DNA of 64,000 nt, taken from assembly GCA_947247005.1 (NCBI GenBank), contig OX365949.1, forward strand, positions 3,048,001-3,112,000, read 5' to 3'. The translations under genes and the position numbers were made by a program. The notes under the pieces are model-generated. The model was not told where the DNA came from, searched no databases, and saw nothing but the letters and a program-made list of their open reading frames with translations. Numbering within the stretch: the first letter of the stretch is position 1; the number at the start of each line of letters is the position of its first letter. Below, one piece after another: positions 24,284 to 37,900 of the stretch. The stretch comes from Spisula solida (lineage: Eukaryota; Mollusca; Bivalvia; Venerida; Mactridae).

Positions 24284-25915
24284 TTTATTTGTGATGAGAA
24301 AAGCAACTAAATATTGTGACTCAAAATTGATATAGAAAAACATGACAATCAAAATGATTTAATTTGTCCTATATGAATTCTCACCTGGTGCATGGGATTC
24401 AAAACCCACGACCCAACCAATAACGACGCCACCCACTGCGGTTATGTTTACCATATCGACTGCTCCTGTGCACCACCTGGGTGACTGCTCGTGGATTATT
24501 TTCAAATATTTAAAAATAAGCTACTGTCCTAAGCATCTAATAAGCATAGTGGCGACTATCTGCATGGACAAATTATGGAGTAGGAAATAACAGAAAAAAT
24601 ACTATATGACTTATATATACATGTATTACAAGACCATGCTTTCAAACAAGGCCCATAACTGCGGGAATATGCGTCAAGCTCCACATGATGATTCAATTCC
24701 AGCAAAGTTTCAGGACCATATATAGCTAAAACACTTGAACATATTGTGACCAGACCTGCTGGCCAAAACACCAGCTGAATTCACCAAACTAATAACAAGT
24801 GGAGTTATTTATAAAGTATCTTAATAGAAAACTGTAATATTTAGACATAAAACAAATTTAGTTAAAAATTTGTATGACGAATACATCTCTCACAAAATGA
24901 AGAATAGCCAATGTTTTCCTTTAAATTACTGTGTACACATAACTCTTCACAATTCTTTTGAGAACAATGTAGAATATTTATAAACTTGACTTTGATCTTT
25001 ACCTGATACATTTAAGGAAATTTCATGACTAAGATGCTTTATTAATATATCCCCACGTTTTATTGATTGCAAACATAGTTACAAGAGAGATTCATAGCAA
25101 ATTTAACGTTAAATATCAACAAGAACGTAAATATCTTTGGACGAAAGAGTTGAAATTATTAGTATTTTAAAATACATGCAATTATAAAGTTAGGCACAAA
25201 TTGTATAATCCTTGCGAAATGTTTAAAAATCGTGACTCACATAAATAATACATAGATTATAACAAACAAATAAACACATTGAGAATTCTTAAATGAATTT
25301 GTAGTTTTGATACAATAAGAAAACACGACAAAAGATCACTATTCACAGCCATGTAGGTGTCTGTATTGTTTCTGTGACAATTCTAGCAGAGACTATAGAT
25401 AACAGTTATCTATATATTATCTTATAATTATACTTACAAAACATATTACTCAAACTGTAATACAGACTGACACTGACGCCTATGGTAACAGCCATTGCAA
25501 ATAACAATATATTACAATGTTTTAAATTTGTATACATAATATATTTATATAGGCCATAAAATCAAACATGACATGTTTATCAATTGATGTAAAATTATCC
25601 AAAGGGGCGCACCATCCCAACTGGTGTAACACTGTTCATATAACGTGATAATGTTAATATACTTGCAATTATCTCCCCTTTACTGTAACCCAAAGCTTTT
25701 AGTAGAAAAGCAATAACAACAGTTTCAGAGCAAAGCCTAATATTAATATATGAACTCGGGTATTAGATCAATTTCTAAAGACATGTGAACAAGTTTGAAA
25801 AGGAATTTCATTAGATAACATGTATATACAAGTTTGCCACAATTGCATATCATTGTTAACGTAAAACTGATCACATCACCGTTTCAACCATAATGAATGT
25901 CTCTATATCACCATC
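24284..25915 (-). other. Probable 3' UTR and downstream flank of BPI/LBP-like gene
   Basis: On the minus strand this follows the stop codon at 25916-25918. Candidate AATAAA signals (TTTATT on the plus strand) lie at about 25058-25063, 25038-25043 and 24284-24289. A tRNA-like inverted segment sits at 24383-24487 (CTCACCTGGTGCA opposite TGCACCACCTGGGTGA, with GTGGGTTTTGAATCCCA on the minus strand), probably a decayed tRNA-derived repeat. No coding sequence seen. Confidence 0.35.
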
Positions 25916-28900
25916 CTACACTGTGTTTACATGAGGAACAAACTTCAATGGTCCCGACATATCATCCACTTGTTGGGCATCTTTTGATGTGTACTGTAAA
26001 TCAGTACTGATCAGAATTGTATCCTAGAAATATAATGATAACAATACAATAAAATAATTAATTCGAATGAATGATTATGAAATGTTGTTTTAGCAAGAAG
26101 ATCATTGCGTAATATTAGCTTTGTCACATGGTGAAATAGTATATGATTAAGAACATGCACGTGTCGGAATTCACACATTCATTAAAGCCCCAAAGGGTGT
26201 TATGTTAAATGGTTTTTCCCCAATGAATTCTTTTGTAAACGAAGGTTCATGCATGAGTAAACGACGCATGTTTGCCAATCCGAATACAGGGATTTGGAAA
26301 TTATTATATTATACAGTACTGATCATACTAACCTCGGCCAAGGACAACTTTGTGTTGGTAAACTTGATTTCATCAGTGACCGGAAGAGGAAATCCTTTCT
26401 TACCCAAGTCTGAAACATAAATGAGATTTTATACATACATATTTTAAACAAAATCGAATACCCATGAAAAGCTTTGGAAGTATGAGTATAATAAACGATG
26501 ATTCATACGAAGCATAAAGCAAATACTTAACGATACTTGAAGTAATGTACCTATTTCAGAGATTTGATATATCAGGTTTCAACCACACCCAATGCAGGAT
26601 ATAAAGAAACACAATCAGATTTAGGTGTAGTCGAGGCACTTTCCCCGGGATGCCATGCCTCGATTTTAATGTCGCTATTGAGTTCCCCAGTGAACAAGTT
26701 TAGAAGAGTTTAAGAAGAAGCTCTTGAAATAAACTTGCAATGCTCAAAAGCAGTTCATGTACAACATTTCTTCAACAGCCATCCAGAACAGATCACGTTA
26801 GAACTGCCTCAAACCAAAATATAATATAAAACATTTCAAGAATAGCTCTATAAGACCCCATTTTCTCAAGTGATAACTATATCACACACACACGGTTTCA
26901 TCGATTTCAATGTAAATAATATGATTTTTTGGGACGTTTTAGTAGATAAAATGCATATAAGTTACTTAAATCGATGAAACCGTGTGCCTGTGAACTATAT
27001 CGTAACATGAAGTGTGATAATGTGTAAGTACCATTGAGTTGTGGAACAAGGACAACATTGAGTGCCTCCTTTACCAGGAAATCCAGGAATGTACCCTGAA
27101 ATACAAGTCACAGACATTGTGGTATAGTTTGACTAAATTTGTCAGAGGCATTTACAATTTTATATAGACATACCTAACAATACTAATTGTATAGTTGGCC
27201 CAACCTGGGCTACAGGTCACATTTCTGTTTGACATTACTATGAAGCGCACAATAGCATAGTATATTACTGGTAAGTAATTGTCACAGGTTTTAATTTTAT
27301 TCAAATACATGGACCAGTATATAGGGGCTTAATGGCCTTGATATTGAGGTTTTACTGCAGCAAAAGACCTGATACACAAAAACTACTCGGCACCAAAACA
27401 AACTTTGACACATTACTGTTCATAAAATATGTAAATTCAAACTTACACTGACATCTCCAACCTCAGACTTCAGTACAGTGAGTTTAACTCTGAAAACATT
27501 TATACAAAATAGAATAATAAATTAATATAGTTGTATATAAATTATTCTAATATGACCGGCGATTTTGCCTATATAGACACAGAACATATCATACGTTATA
27601 CAATGGTTTGTCCTTCTGACGCTTGTTATTAACCATTCAGGCCAACTGTCTTCGTGGCTAATTTCTACACGTCAGAACTCCAAACCATTGTAGAACAGCC
27701 GGTATACCTAAGATGCCACGAACAAGCTAAGAACGGCATATCTCGTTATATACATGTAAATGTACTGACAATTTAAGTTTTATCAAACAATTAGGTGCCT
27801 ATCATTTAAAAGTACTGTATAGGCTTGTATGTGTTTTGTGTTTTATGTTTTCTGTGCTCGGCTGGTTAAGTTGAGTGTTGCTTTCCCACACTAACTTAAT
27901 ATTATCTGTTTTAAGTATGAGAGTATCCAATGCCATGCACTTTCTTAAGGTGCCAACATTGTAGCAGTAACAAACTTACTTGAGATTCTCAATTTCAGCA
28001 AACACGAGTTCATCATGTATAGATAACTTCGCACTGGTTGTAGCATTCTGTAATATCACAAACATATCAGTGTAACAGTTGTATCTAGGGACAAAGAAAC
28101 ACCGGGGCGAATATGTTCTAGAGTATATTTGATATGTTTGTTTCTTTTTTGGTAATTTCTCAAATTTTCATCGAGGCAAGTGTCTCGGTGTACCCCTATG
28201 TGGCTACGGGGCTGAATATAGTCACACCATTAAGTACCTAGTTGTACCTACAGGCGCCAGTGAACACCAACTAAGTTTAGCTGAATTTCCTTTAAAAACA
28301 GGATGGTCAATGTTCAACATTAGATTGATGTACAATTAACTACTTTAAAAATGTTGATGGTATCGAACAATCAATTCCATAAAATACTAGTTTTGAAACT
28401 ATTTTTCTAGTTTAATGCAACTTGAAAATGTGGAGTCAAGCAGCCTCCAGCAGTTTAACTGTTGTAACTAGGTCATTCAGCGTATGCATTCCGCCTTTTG
28501 GTTGCTGTATCTTTTCTACTGGGTCATTCAGCTAGTTATAATTTATTATACTTTTCGACAGCTTGGACTTGGGCGGATCTGCGCTTGTTTAGTTGGGCAT
28601 TGTGCTTTGTCTGTTTTTAATGTTTTTGTGCTCGGCTTGTTAAGTTGAGTGCTGCCTTCCCTGTCTGACTTAAGAATATAATCTTTTTTCTTTAAGCTGT
28701 AAACGAAAGGTTACTAACAAAGCTATACATTCAATTAAGTACATGTATAATTAACTTACTGCACCAAGAGAGATGAGAAATGGTGTTTGAGACGACCCCT
28801 GTCTGGTAGCGTACATGTTGATGATTCCGGAGGCTTTCAGACTCACACCGGCTGATGTTACGCTCATCTTTGGTACAGTTGTACTCTTCATTCGTAATTC

Positions 28901-31900
28901 AACAACCGCATTAGGATACTTCTTACTAATCTGATTATATAAACCAAGAAAATATTATCATTACTTAATATTCTATTTGTCAACATTTGATTTAATTTAT
29001 AAATATATGATCGACAATGCGTTAACCACACTAGTTGTAGTTAGCACTCCATTATCTGACTCTTATATTGATGTGACAGATATGCCAAACCCTATCACAC
29101 TATCATGATATCACTGTTTCATGATAATGTGTATGAATATGTGCACATAATGTAAGAAAATGTATTTTGGTGAACAGAGAAACGGTATATTTTCACGATA
29201 AAACATAATTGCCCTTCAACATGCTTCTAATACCAAGTTAATATGAAAAGTCAGTGTGCGACATAGCAACCAATTAAGAAATGTCATGAACTAAAATGAA
29301 ACTTAAATTGCCCCGCTAGTTAAAAATTACTACATTCCGATGTAACTCAATCAGGATGTTCTGTCTATTGAACTAATTAAGTGAGCTTAGATATATGTTA
29401 TAACATAATAACTGAATTTTAAGTATAATTTTAAAACAATATTGCTCCACGGCTACAAGAAGGAAAGTCCTATACCTAGGGTACCCTATGGTGACCCTAC
29501 ACATTTTCTGAATAAAATTTAAGGAAATTCAGCCTCTATTGCAAGTTTTTGTATGATTTGACCATGTGACCTAGCTTTTTACCCCAGATGTCCTAATTAA
29601 TATCAAACTTAACCTAGATTGTGTTGAGATGATCATTAGGACCAAAGTTTCATAAAGATTAAGTCGAAGTTGTAACCTCTGGTGACTACACAGGGTTTTT
29701 TTATGATCTGACCTATAATTTGAACAAAATATATTGGAAAAAATATTTTCCTCCATATAACTGTACAAATACATGCTATAAAGACAAAACAAAACCTAAA
29801 CACTTAAAACATAAAAATTATGGTTCCAGTGAGGTTTGAACCCACGACCCTCAGGAAAATGTCAATTGACATTGTGACCTTGTTTTTGACCCCAGATGAC
29901 CCAAAATGGAACTTGGCCTAGATTTTGTTGACAGGATCATTGTGACCAAGTTTCTTAAAGATTTATAAAAAAGTATGACCTCCTGTGACTACACAAGGGT
30001 TTTCTATAAGTTGACCTAGTGACCTAGGTTTTGACCTCAGATGACCCAATATCGAACTTGACCTAGATTATGTTGAGATGATCGATGTGACCAAGTTTCA
30101 TAAAGATTAGGCCAACATTTTGACCTCTAGAGAGGACACAACCCAATTATTGACGGACGGACGTAGGACGAAGAGTGATCACAAAAGCTCACTCTGTCAC
30201 TTTGTGTCAGGTGAGCTAATAAAACGGTAGAACTTGGTATACAATAATATGGGAAACTGAACATCGACACAACATACCTGTGGAATCAGTGTACCAACAC
30301 ACGGCACAAGTCCAGTACATGTGGTATTTAATATACCTTTAGCCTTCGCAGGTAACTGAAACAAAATTATACAACATGTACATAGATCAACTCATGATAG
30401 TAGATATATGATGTGGTAGTCAAACATATACATATACATGCCATTGTATTGTTTCTGGATTTAAGTGTTAATTAGTAGAATATAACGTTATTATCCCCGT
30501 AAGAGGTCATGTTACACATACTTTGACGGACGGTTGATGGCACCTACTTTGGTGTACTGATCACAGAAATAATTCAATGTTGATAGTGTACATGTATTTA
30601 CTATTTTCGTACTACAATAAATGTGAACACTAGAGCAAAATTCTAAAATATTTTTGAACATCTCTTGTACATACGTCTGCTTGTGTCAGGTTGCGGACCA
30701 GGAAGTCATGTTTTTGGGCGACATATCCAATGCTATCAAACATATAGTCTGATATCCACAGGTACATCATATTCTGATTGTTAGTAGTGTCTGGCATGGA
30801 AGGCGGAGTCAATGGACACTCGGTCTTGTTATTAGCCAACCAGTAAATTTCACCCTGTAAGGAAAAAATGTATAAAAAGTATAAATTGATTGATCAGGCT
30901 AGTCATTTGTTTACAAAACATTGTGTAATCAAACATCACCCTTATTTTTAAAATATCTTATTCTAATGTATGTGTATTAGTATGTAGCGTAGTGGATAAG
31001 GTATATATTTTCACTGCACTTTTATCCAAATAAAATGTTTAAAACCATAGAAATGCAGTGTTATGATATTGAAAGTGACAAACCTGAACAAATGGACTTT
31101 ATAGATGTATATTCAGGTTATGCATGTTTATGCACTTTTAAAATAAGTGTTTGTACAGTAAATCCCCCCATTTAGCTACCCGAGTTGAATATTTACCTTT
31201 ACAACTCAACATTTGAATTTAGAGCAATTTAAAATTAATAAATAGAAAATTCCATCCAGATAAGAATCGTGTTGATCAGGAACTTCAGTAATCACTGATG
31301 TATAATAATGGATAATCATAACAACATCTAAATTTGTCTTAGATAAAGTGGACAGGTAAGGATATACTTGACTAATCTTCTATCCTTTAACTGTTATTAC
31401 ATGTCGCAATTTACAGACTTACGTAAGTACTGTAGATATACAGACATTTCAAAACAATATGGGTTAAAATAAATCCATTTTTTTATTATTATTATTATTA
31501 TAACTTTTGACATTAGGTAGGATATCAGGATATCAAATATTATTTCATAACCATTAAATCAAAATTGATCGGGAATTTCCCTGAAGGAAGTTATTTTCGG
31601 AAAAAGTTTAACTTCGCACAAAATGTTATCAATGTCTGACACAGACTTGAGAACCATGCAGGCTTAATCGTATCCCAAGGTTTTAATCGTATCTAGAACA
31701 TGTGGATATAATGAACCCAAACAGGAAGTATATCAAACAGACAAGTCATACAAATTGACAATTGCCTGATTAAAACTAGCCAATACCAGTATTATCAAAA
31801 TGTAACTCATCATTTACTAAGATTAAGGAGTTAAGAGGTACCTTATTAAAACAATCGCTGATTTCCACCAGGAAAATATTAAAACAATGAGAAAAAACAA

Positions 31901-34900
31901 TGTAAAAACACCACTAACTTTACCGAAAGTTTTACAAGTGGTTGATAAAAAGAAAGTCACTTTTGTTCTTTTAAACAATTGCATTCTTATGCATAATTTT
32001 TTTTAATTGTTATAATACATGTATTTGACTCATCATTTTTCCACTTATATATTACAATAATTATAATCTCTCTAGAGCGGAGCAACACTCTTTGGTGACA
32101 TAAAACTTTGATTGTTGTACTGAAGTTGTTGCTCTAAAGAGGCGATCATCATTATAAAGGGTTACGTCAGGAACAAAATGTTTATAAATGCTGTTTTTAA
32201 GAGAGAGGTTGCTGCTCAATGGCGGGTCGCTCTAGAGAGGTTGCAGTATGTATATGTTAGGGTAAGCATTTAATGAATCAACATAAAGAATACCACAATA
32301 TTTTTTGTGGAAACTGATTCAATGCTCACTATTTGAACGATATCAGAAAATTGTCAGTGTTTCTCTCCCCTCAAAATAAAAACAACAATTAAGGGCTAGT
32401 GCCCTTTCTTAAAGTTGAAACAAGTCAAGCTGTATCATCAATGTTTAATAAACATGACCCTGTATAAGAACCATGCTAGTTGGTGTTGATCAACTTTTAA
32501 CACAAATAGTCTGAATATCTAACTCTAAATATATGCTAAAATGAAGAACATTAGTAATAACAACCAATTAATTACTGCAGGGGTTCCACTAGCTTCTGAA
32601 TTTGAAGGGTTATTTTGATACTTTTAACTAAATTTTACCATTTTATAGTAAAAATACTCACGATTTGAGGGGGAAATGACCCAGCAAAACCAAAATATTG
32701 AGGGTCATCATGTGGCTATTTGGAAATTTCAAAGGTCAAAACCCCTACTCCCAAGTCAAATGGAACCCCCCCTGTTACTATAATCAAAGTATACTAATTC
32801 TTGCCTTGTGATATGTTTCCATGTAATCTGGTGTGAATGTAGGAGTTGCAGAAAGTCGATAATCAAGTAGAAACTTCTTGGCAAGCTTGGTAGTCACTGA
32901 ATCAACCACAGATTGAAAACATTTTTACACAATTTATGACAATTTTCACATAATTATGAGTGGCTCATAAAATTTGACTAAGAAAATATGGACATTACAC
33001 AATTGTTCTTGAAAAAGGCTTGAAGCCGCAACGTCGCAAAATAAGCATATGAATTTAACTACGATATGTGTTACTGTTGATCTCGACTTAAAGCACTAAA
33101 TTCAATGCACTGTTAATACTAGATCATGCTATGACAAAGGCATCCTCTAAATGATGTTTGAAAAATATAGGAATTCCGTCTAGGACACAAAAGTCATGAA
33201 GCAGTTTAGAAAGATAATATATAAACGAACAGGGAAGGACAAAGCAAGTCTTTGGCGAGTTTAGGAAATGTTGATCTCAAACACAGGGAGTGACAGATTA
33301 TTTTTATCACGTTATTATAGTTAAGGGATCAAATAATGTCAGACATAACAAATTTAAGCATTCGAACGAAAAAGCTGGTGTCATCACACATTGGTTTTTA
33401 CACATATTGGAGAAATTTGTTCTCTTATGGAAGATCACAGTATTTATGTGATAAAGTATTGTTTCATTTTATTTTACTCCATTATATTTCTACACCGTAC
33501 CTTTAAGTTCTTTCAGTTTGTTTGACCCATCTACATTAACTTCATTGTTAATTAGTTTGCACAGCTGAAATCAATCAATCAATAAAAATATTCAATCAGT
33601 GGATCATATTGAAAATTGATATTACTGTCAAATATGTAATCAACAATAGATAAAGTCGTTATTATTATCATTATTATTATTACATTTTTTACCAACAGCA
33701 TCTAGCATTTTAAAAATAATCAAGCAATTAATTTACTAGTATTATTGCACTGGTCGACCAATCAATCAATCACCACAAAACCCATCCACCTTTTATGTGC
33801 ATGTCAAATACTGGTAGTCAATGTTTAGTGTTTCCTATTCAAATGTGTACAATGTCATGCAAATAGAAATTATAAGCAAATTTGACTGATAGTGCATAAT
33901 CTGATTGTTAGTTATTGTAAAATCACGACATTATCAACAACAGCCAATTTGATTTTGTTGAGCCAAAGATGATTCATTCAGTAGTCCCTTAGGATAACAT
34001 GGTAAACATATAATATATGAAGAATTAATAATAGCACACTAAATCTACCACACAACACTCCAGTAACATATATATACCTCTCCATTGAGTGAACCTTTGA
34101 TCGCATCACCCACTTTGTCTCTAAAAACATTGTACAACCAGGCCATACCACCATGAAAGGTAAATTGAACGTTACCGATACTGCTCGTACAATGTTTGGC
34201 ATATATAGTTGGTCTACCTTGCTCGTCAACTTCTACAATCATATCAAACAGAGAAAAAATGCTGAGTTACCTGTCCGCTCAAAGAATCTTTGATTTTGTC
34301 CCCTACAGTCTGTCTAAATAGATTGTAAAGCCACGACATTCCTCCGTGGAATTTAAAATCTACACCACCAAGACTGCTCGAACATTGTGTAGCTGATAGA
34401 GTTGGACGTCCAGTACTGTCCTTGCCTAGCATCAGAGATTATAATTTATATTAGAGAAAAGAATAAATATAAACTAGAAGGGTTTATGACACAAAACATA
34501 ATGTCTTCCACAAAGGGCCATAACTCCAGCGAAATTCATCCAACCTAAAATTCCTGACATAACACACAACAAGGCTTGGTACCAAGTATTCATGTGAAGA
34601 TTCATTGAATCCGGACCAATGGATATAAGGATAACAAGCGCCGACAAACTTTGTGACAGACATTCCGACATACATCATTGCAAGCACAAAATCAGTATGT
34701 TATGTTGGAGACGTAATTACACCAAATTGAAGCTATACCTGAAATACTAGTACATTATGTTTATATTAAGTGAATACTTTTGCAAAAAATATTGACGAAT
34801 ACTGAATTTCAGATGTTGAGCATGCAGAAATATATGAGTTTTTAGAAAGTTTCGGTATTTGTAAATACTGGCCACAAGTGCAAAACTGTGGTAATTAATG

Positions 34901-37900
34901 GTCCCAGAATATGTCAAAAAACACACTACTATTTTTTTCGAACAAGTTGGTATTTTTGGTCTCCATTCTTTACACAAATGATTTATTGTTCTGCAACTTA
35001 GGTTTGTTGTTTATCCATTATCAATACAGGCAGACCTATAATTACCAATGTCAAGTTGCAATCCAAACGATACCCCGGAAACCTTTGCATCGAAACTCCC
35101 TCCATCTGATACGAACCTGCATCATTTAAAATAATTGACCAGTTAGACAATAACACAAAGTAGCTTTAAAACATAACAAGTCAAACAAATTTGGCCAATA
35201 ACCTCTGGCTTAGGGGAAAACACAAAAATGTGTGCTACTGATGCCCTATCTCTTTCCGAATAGACTCCTTGCCATGGTTCTTTAACGTGACCGGTGTATA
35301 TTAAGCACCAATGCGCGTGCAGTGACCTCTGTGTTACCAACCAGTTCATTTTATAGTTGAATGGAAAACATTCAAAAGCGTTTCTGAAATTTCCATTGCC
35401 CAAGAAGAGATTCGAACCAGGGACCTCTGGATTGGTGGTTGAGAGAGATTCGATTCAGGGACCTCTGGATTAATATTTGAGAGCATTGTAAGAACCCTAT
35501 AATATAATATGATTCCCTTTTGAGTGATAATGACAAATTTGGTAAAACAATCATGGTTTTAATGAAACTCTTGTGTTAAATCAAATACACCAATTATTGA
35601 AAAAACAGTTTGATCTAAAAAATACTCAAAAACAACAAAACGTCAATATGTTCTATAATAAATATACAAATATGACATACAAAGCCTTGTAATGGAAGTC
35701 TCCATGTATACTGATATCAGCGTTTGAAGCCTTCCAGGCCAGTCCTTTACCAGGTGTTATACTGATCACACTAGATGGTGGGTTAAACCCCGTCACATGG
35801 ATACTGAAATATGTGAGTAACATATGTGACTGCGGCAATGAGATTTTGGCAATTATAGCAACCAATGAACAGTTAGCATCACTGCAGCAAAGCTGTTAGG
35901 CCCAGCTCTACATATCTGTTCTACATGTATACATATACATATAAACACTTTATGAAATCCTTTGTTATAAAGAGATTAATTGATCATCATAATTGTTATC
36001 AGGTCAGCTAAGGTCACAATCAATTGACTTTGATTTGTGTATACACGGCTGGTGATGACGAACAGTCCTATTGAAATTGCAAGATGTGTCAAACATACCT
36101 TTATGCCGTAGCGACTTTAGTTTCGCGGAATTCGCGGGCGTTATGATTCCGTGAAAATTTGTAGCCGCGAATATGCCGACGGTATGAAAAACGCGAAATA
36201 TTGTATCCGCGAAAGTATCTAGGAATACAGTAGTTTGGAGATGGTTTTGTTCCATTTAAAGTAACCAAAGATGTGCTGAAACACACCACAGACTGTCTAA
36301 GTTTTAACAAACTTGTATGTGATGCTTTTCGGGTATCATAACTTTGAATTATAAAGTCATTGCAATAATCAGGCAAACACATTCCGTTTTTCTTGACAAA
36401 TGCCAGAAATAATGACAATAAACTGAACACTTTGTGTTATAAAATTCATCATTTTGGGAAGGTTGGGGTAAAACAAGGTACTAGTAATACATCCCGGGGT
36501 CCCAGCATGTTTCCGAGCTAGTGTATATTTCAGATTAAGGTCAATTAGCTACACATCTGGGTACTGTTTTACTTACATTGCGTAAATGTCGCGTAAGTTT
36601 ACGGATATATTTGTCACTTACGCAAATCCTTAAGTGTGTTTTACTAATCGATCGCGAGTTGTTGCATACACTTACGTAAATACATTGAATATTGAACGTA
36701 GACCGGGTCACAATATTACCAATACAACGGGAACCAGAGTGAATAAATATACATAAGTTTTGATGATTAAACATGTTTATATTACTAATCACGGTCTATA
36801 ACAACAAGTGACGGATGAAAATCAACAGTGCGTGGCAAAAAACTCCTCACTACGTTCATATTGGCTACTTACGCTTACTCCGACCTTGCGTAGAATTACG
36901 CCAATACTTACGACAGAACATGAGAAAAAATATCTTAGTAAAACGCATTTGCGCAAATATTATCGACGTACGCAATATTTACGGAAAACTTAGAGTTACG
37001 CTAGCATAAATGCTTTGATAAAACAGTACCCAGGTAGTCAGTCACTGAATGTATTTCTTTCACTGAATACATTTCTTTCCACATACATTCGTATTTACAC
37101 AAAATTTAAGTATGTTTTCAACTTTTACCATAAGTTACCAACATCACATACCCTGTCTGATATAATACAAGTAATATATTCTCAATTGTTCTGTTATACA
37201 AGTCATTCAATAATTGACACTATAATCATTGTTGGCCCGTTGTTTCGAGAAAATAAAGCAATTGAAAATAAAATGGAAAAAGATCATTTACTTTGTGATG
37301 TCATATTTATACATTGATGACTTTCCACTCTGATTTGGAATTGTAGCTTTCTTTACATTCTTACTCAATGCTTGCATTGCAACATCATTTGCTGAAAATA
37401 AAAAATAATCGGTGCAATGAAGCATGACCAACCATTCCAGATAAAAAGATATTGCGAAATAAATTTAAACATCTGTCGACTTTGTCTGAATCACCAATAT
37501 TGTTTTTATTTGGCCTTACACCAAATACAAAGGAAGAAACTTGTAAACCACGTATATGTGACCCAATCCATCACGGTATGAATCCCGATACACCGCTTTT
37601 CATTTCCGTGAGAGAATTGTTCCGTTTTCATATGGCTCTGACGGAACTGAAAACCAATGTAACACTCGGGATACGTGAATACTGAGTTCCGTCCGAGCGT
37701 TACATCTGTTTTCAGTTCACGGAACTGAGAAGCGGTGTTAAACAAGACTAAGTTCAATAAACGCTTATGCCCCCTGTGGAAGCCTTGTCCGTAAATAAGT
37801 CTAAGTCCAAAATTAGGTCAAGGTGAAGGTCAAAATGGGGTTAGGTGATACTGGCGTGTGGAGAGTGTTCATACACAACATCCATGCAAGTATGAAAGCT

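Noticed and set aside
34474..34687. Third alternative copy of BPI-like exon 5
   Set aside because: The frames here do not resemble exon 5 (no FHGGM or GRPT motif) and match a dispersed-repeat pattern.
36808..37009. Overlapping plus-strand frames
   Set aside because: They lie within the 477-bp MITE and resemble no protein.
37588..37757. Paired sense and antisense frames near 37.6 kb
   Set aside because: Mirror frames produced by the foldback symmetry of an inverted-repeat element.
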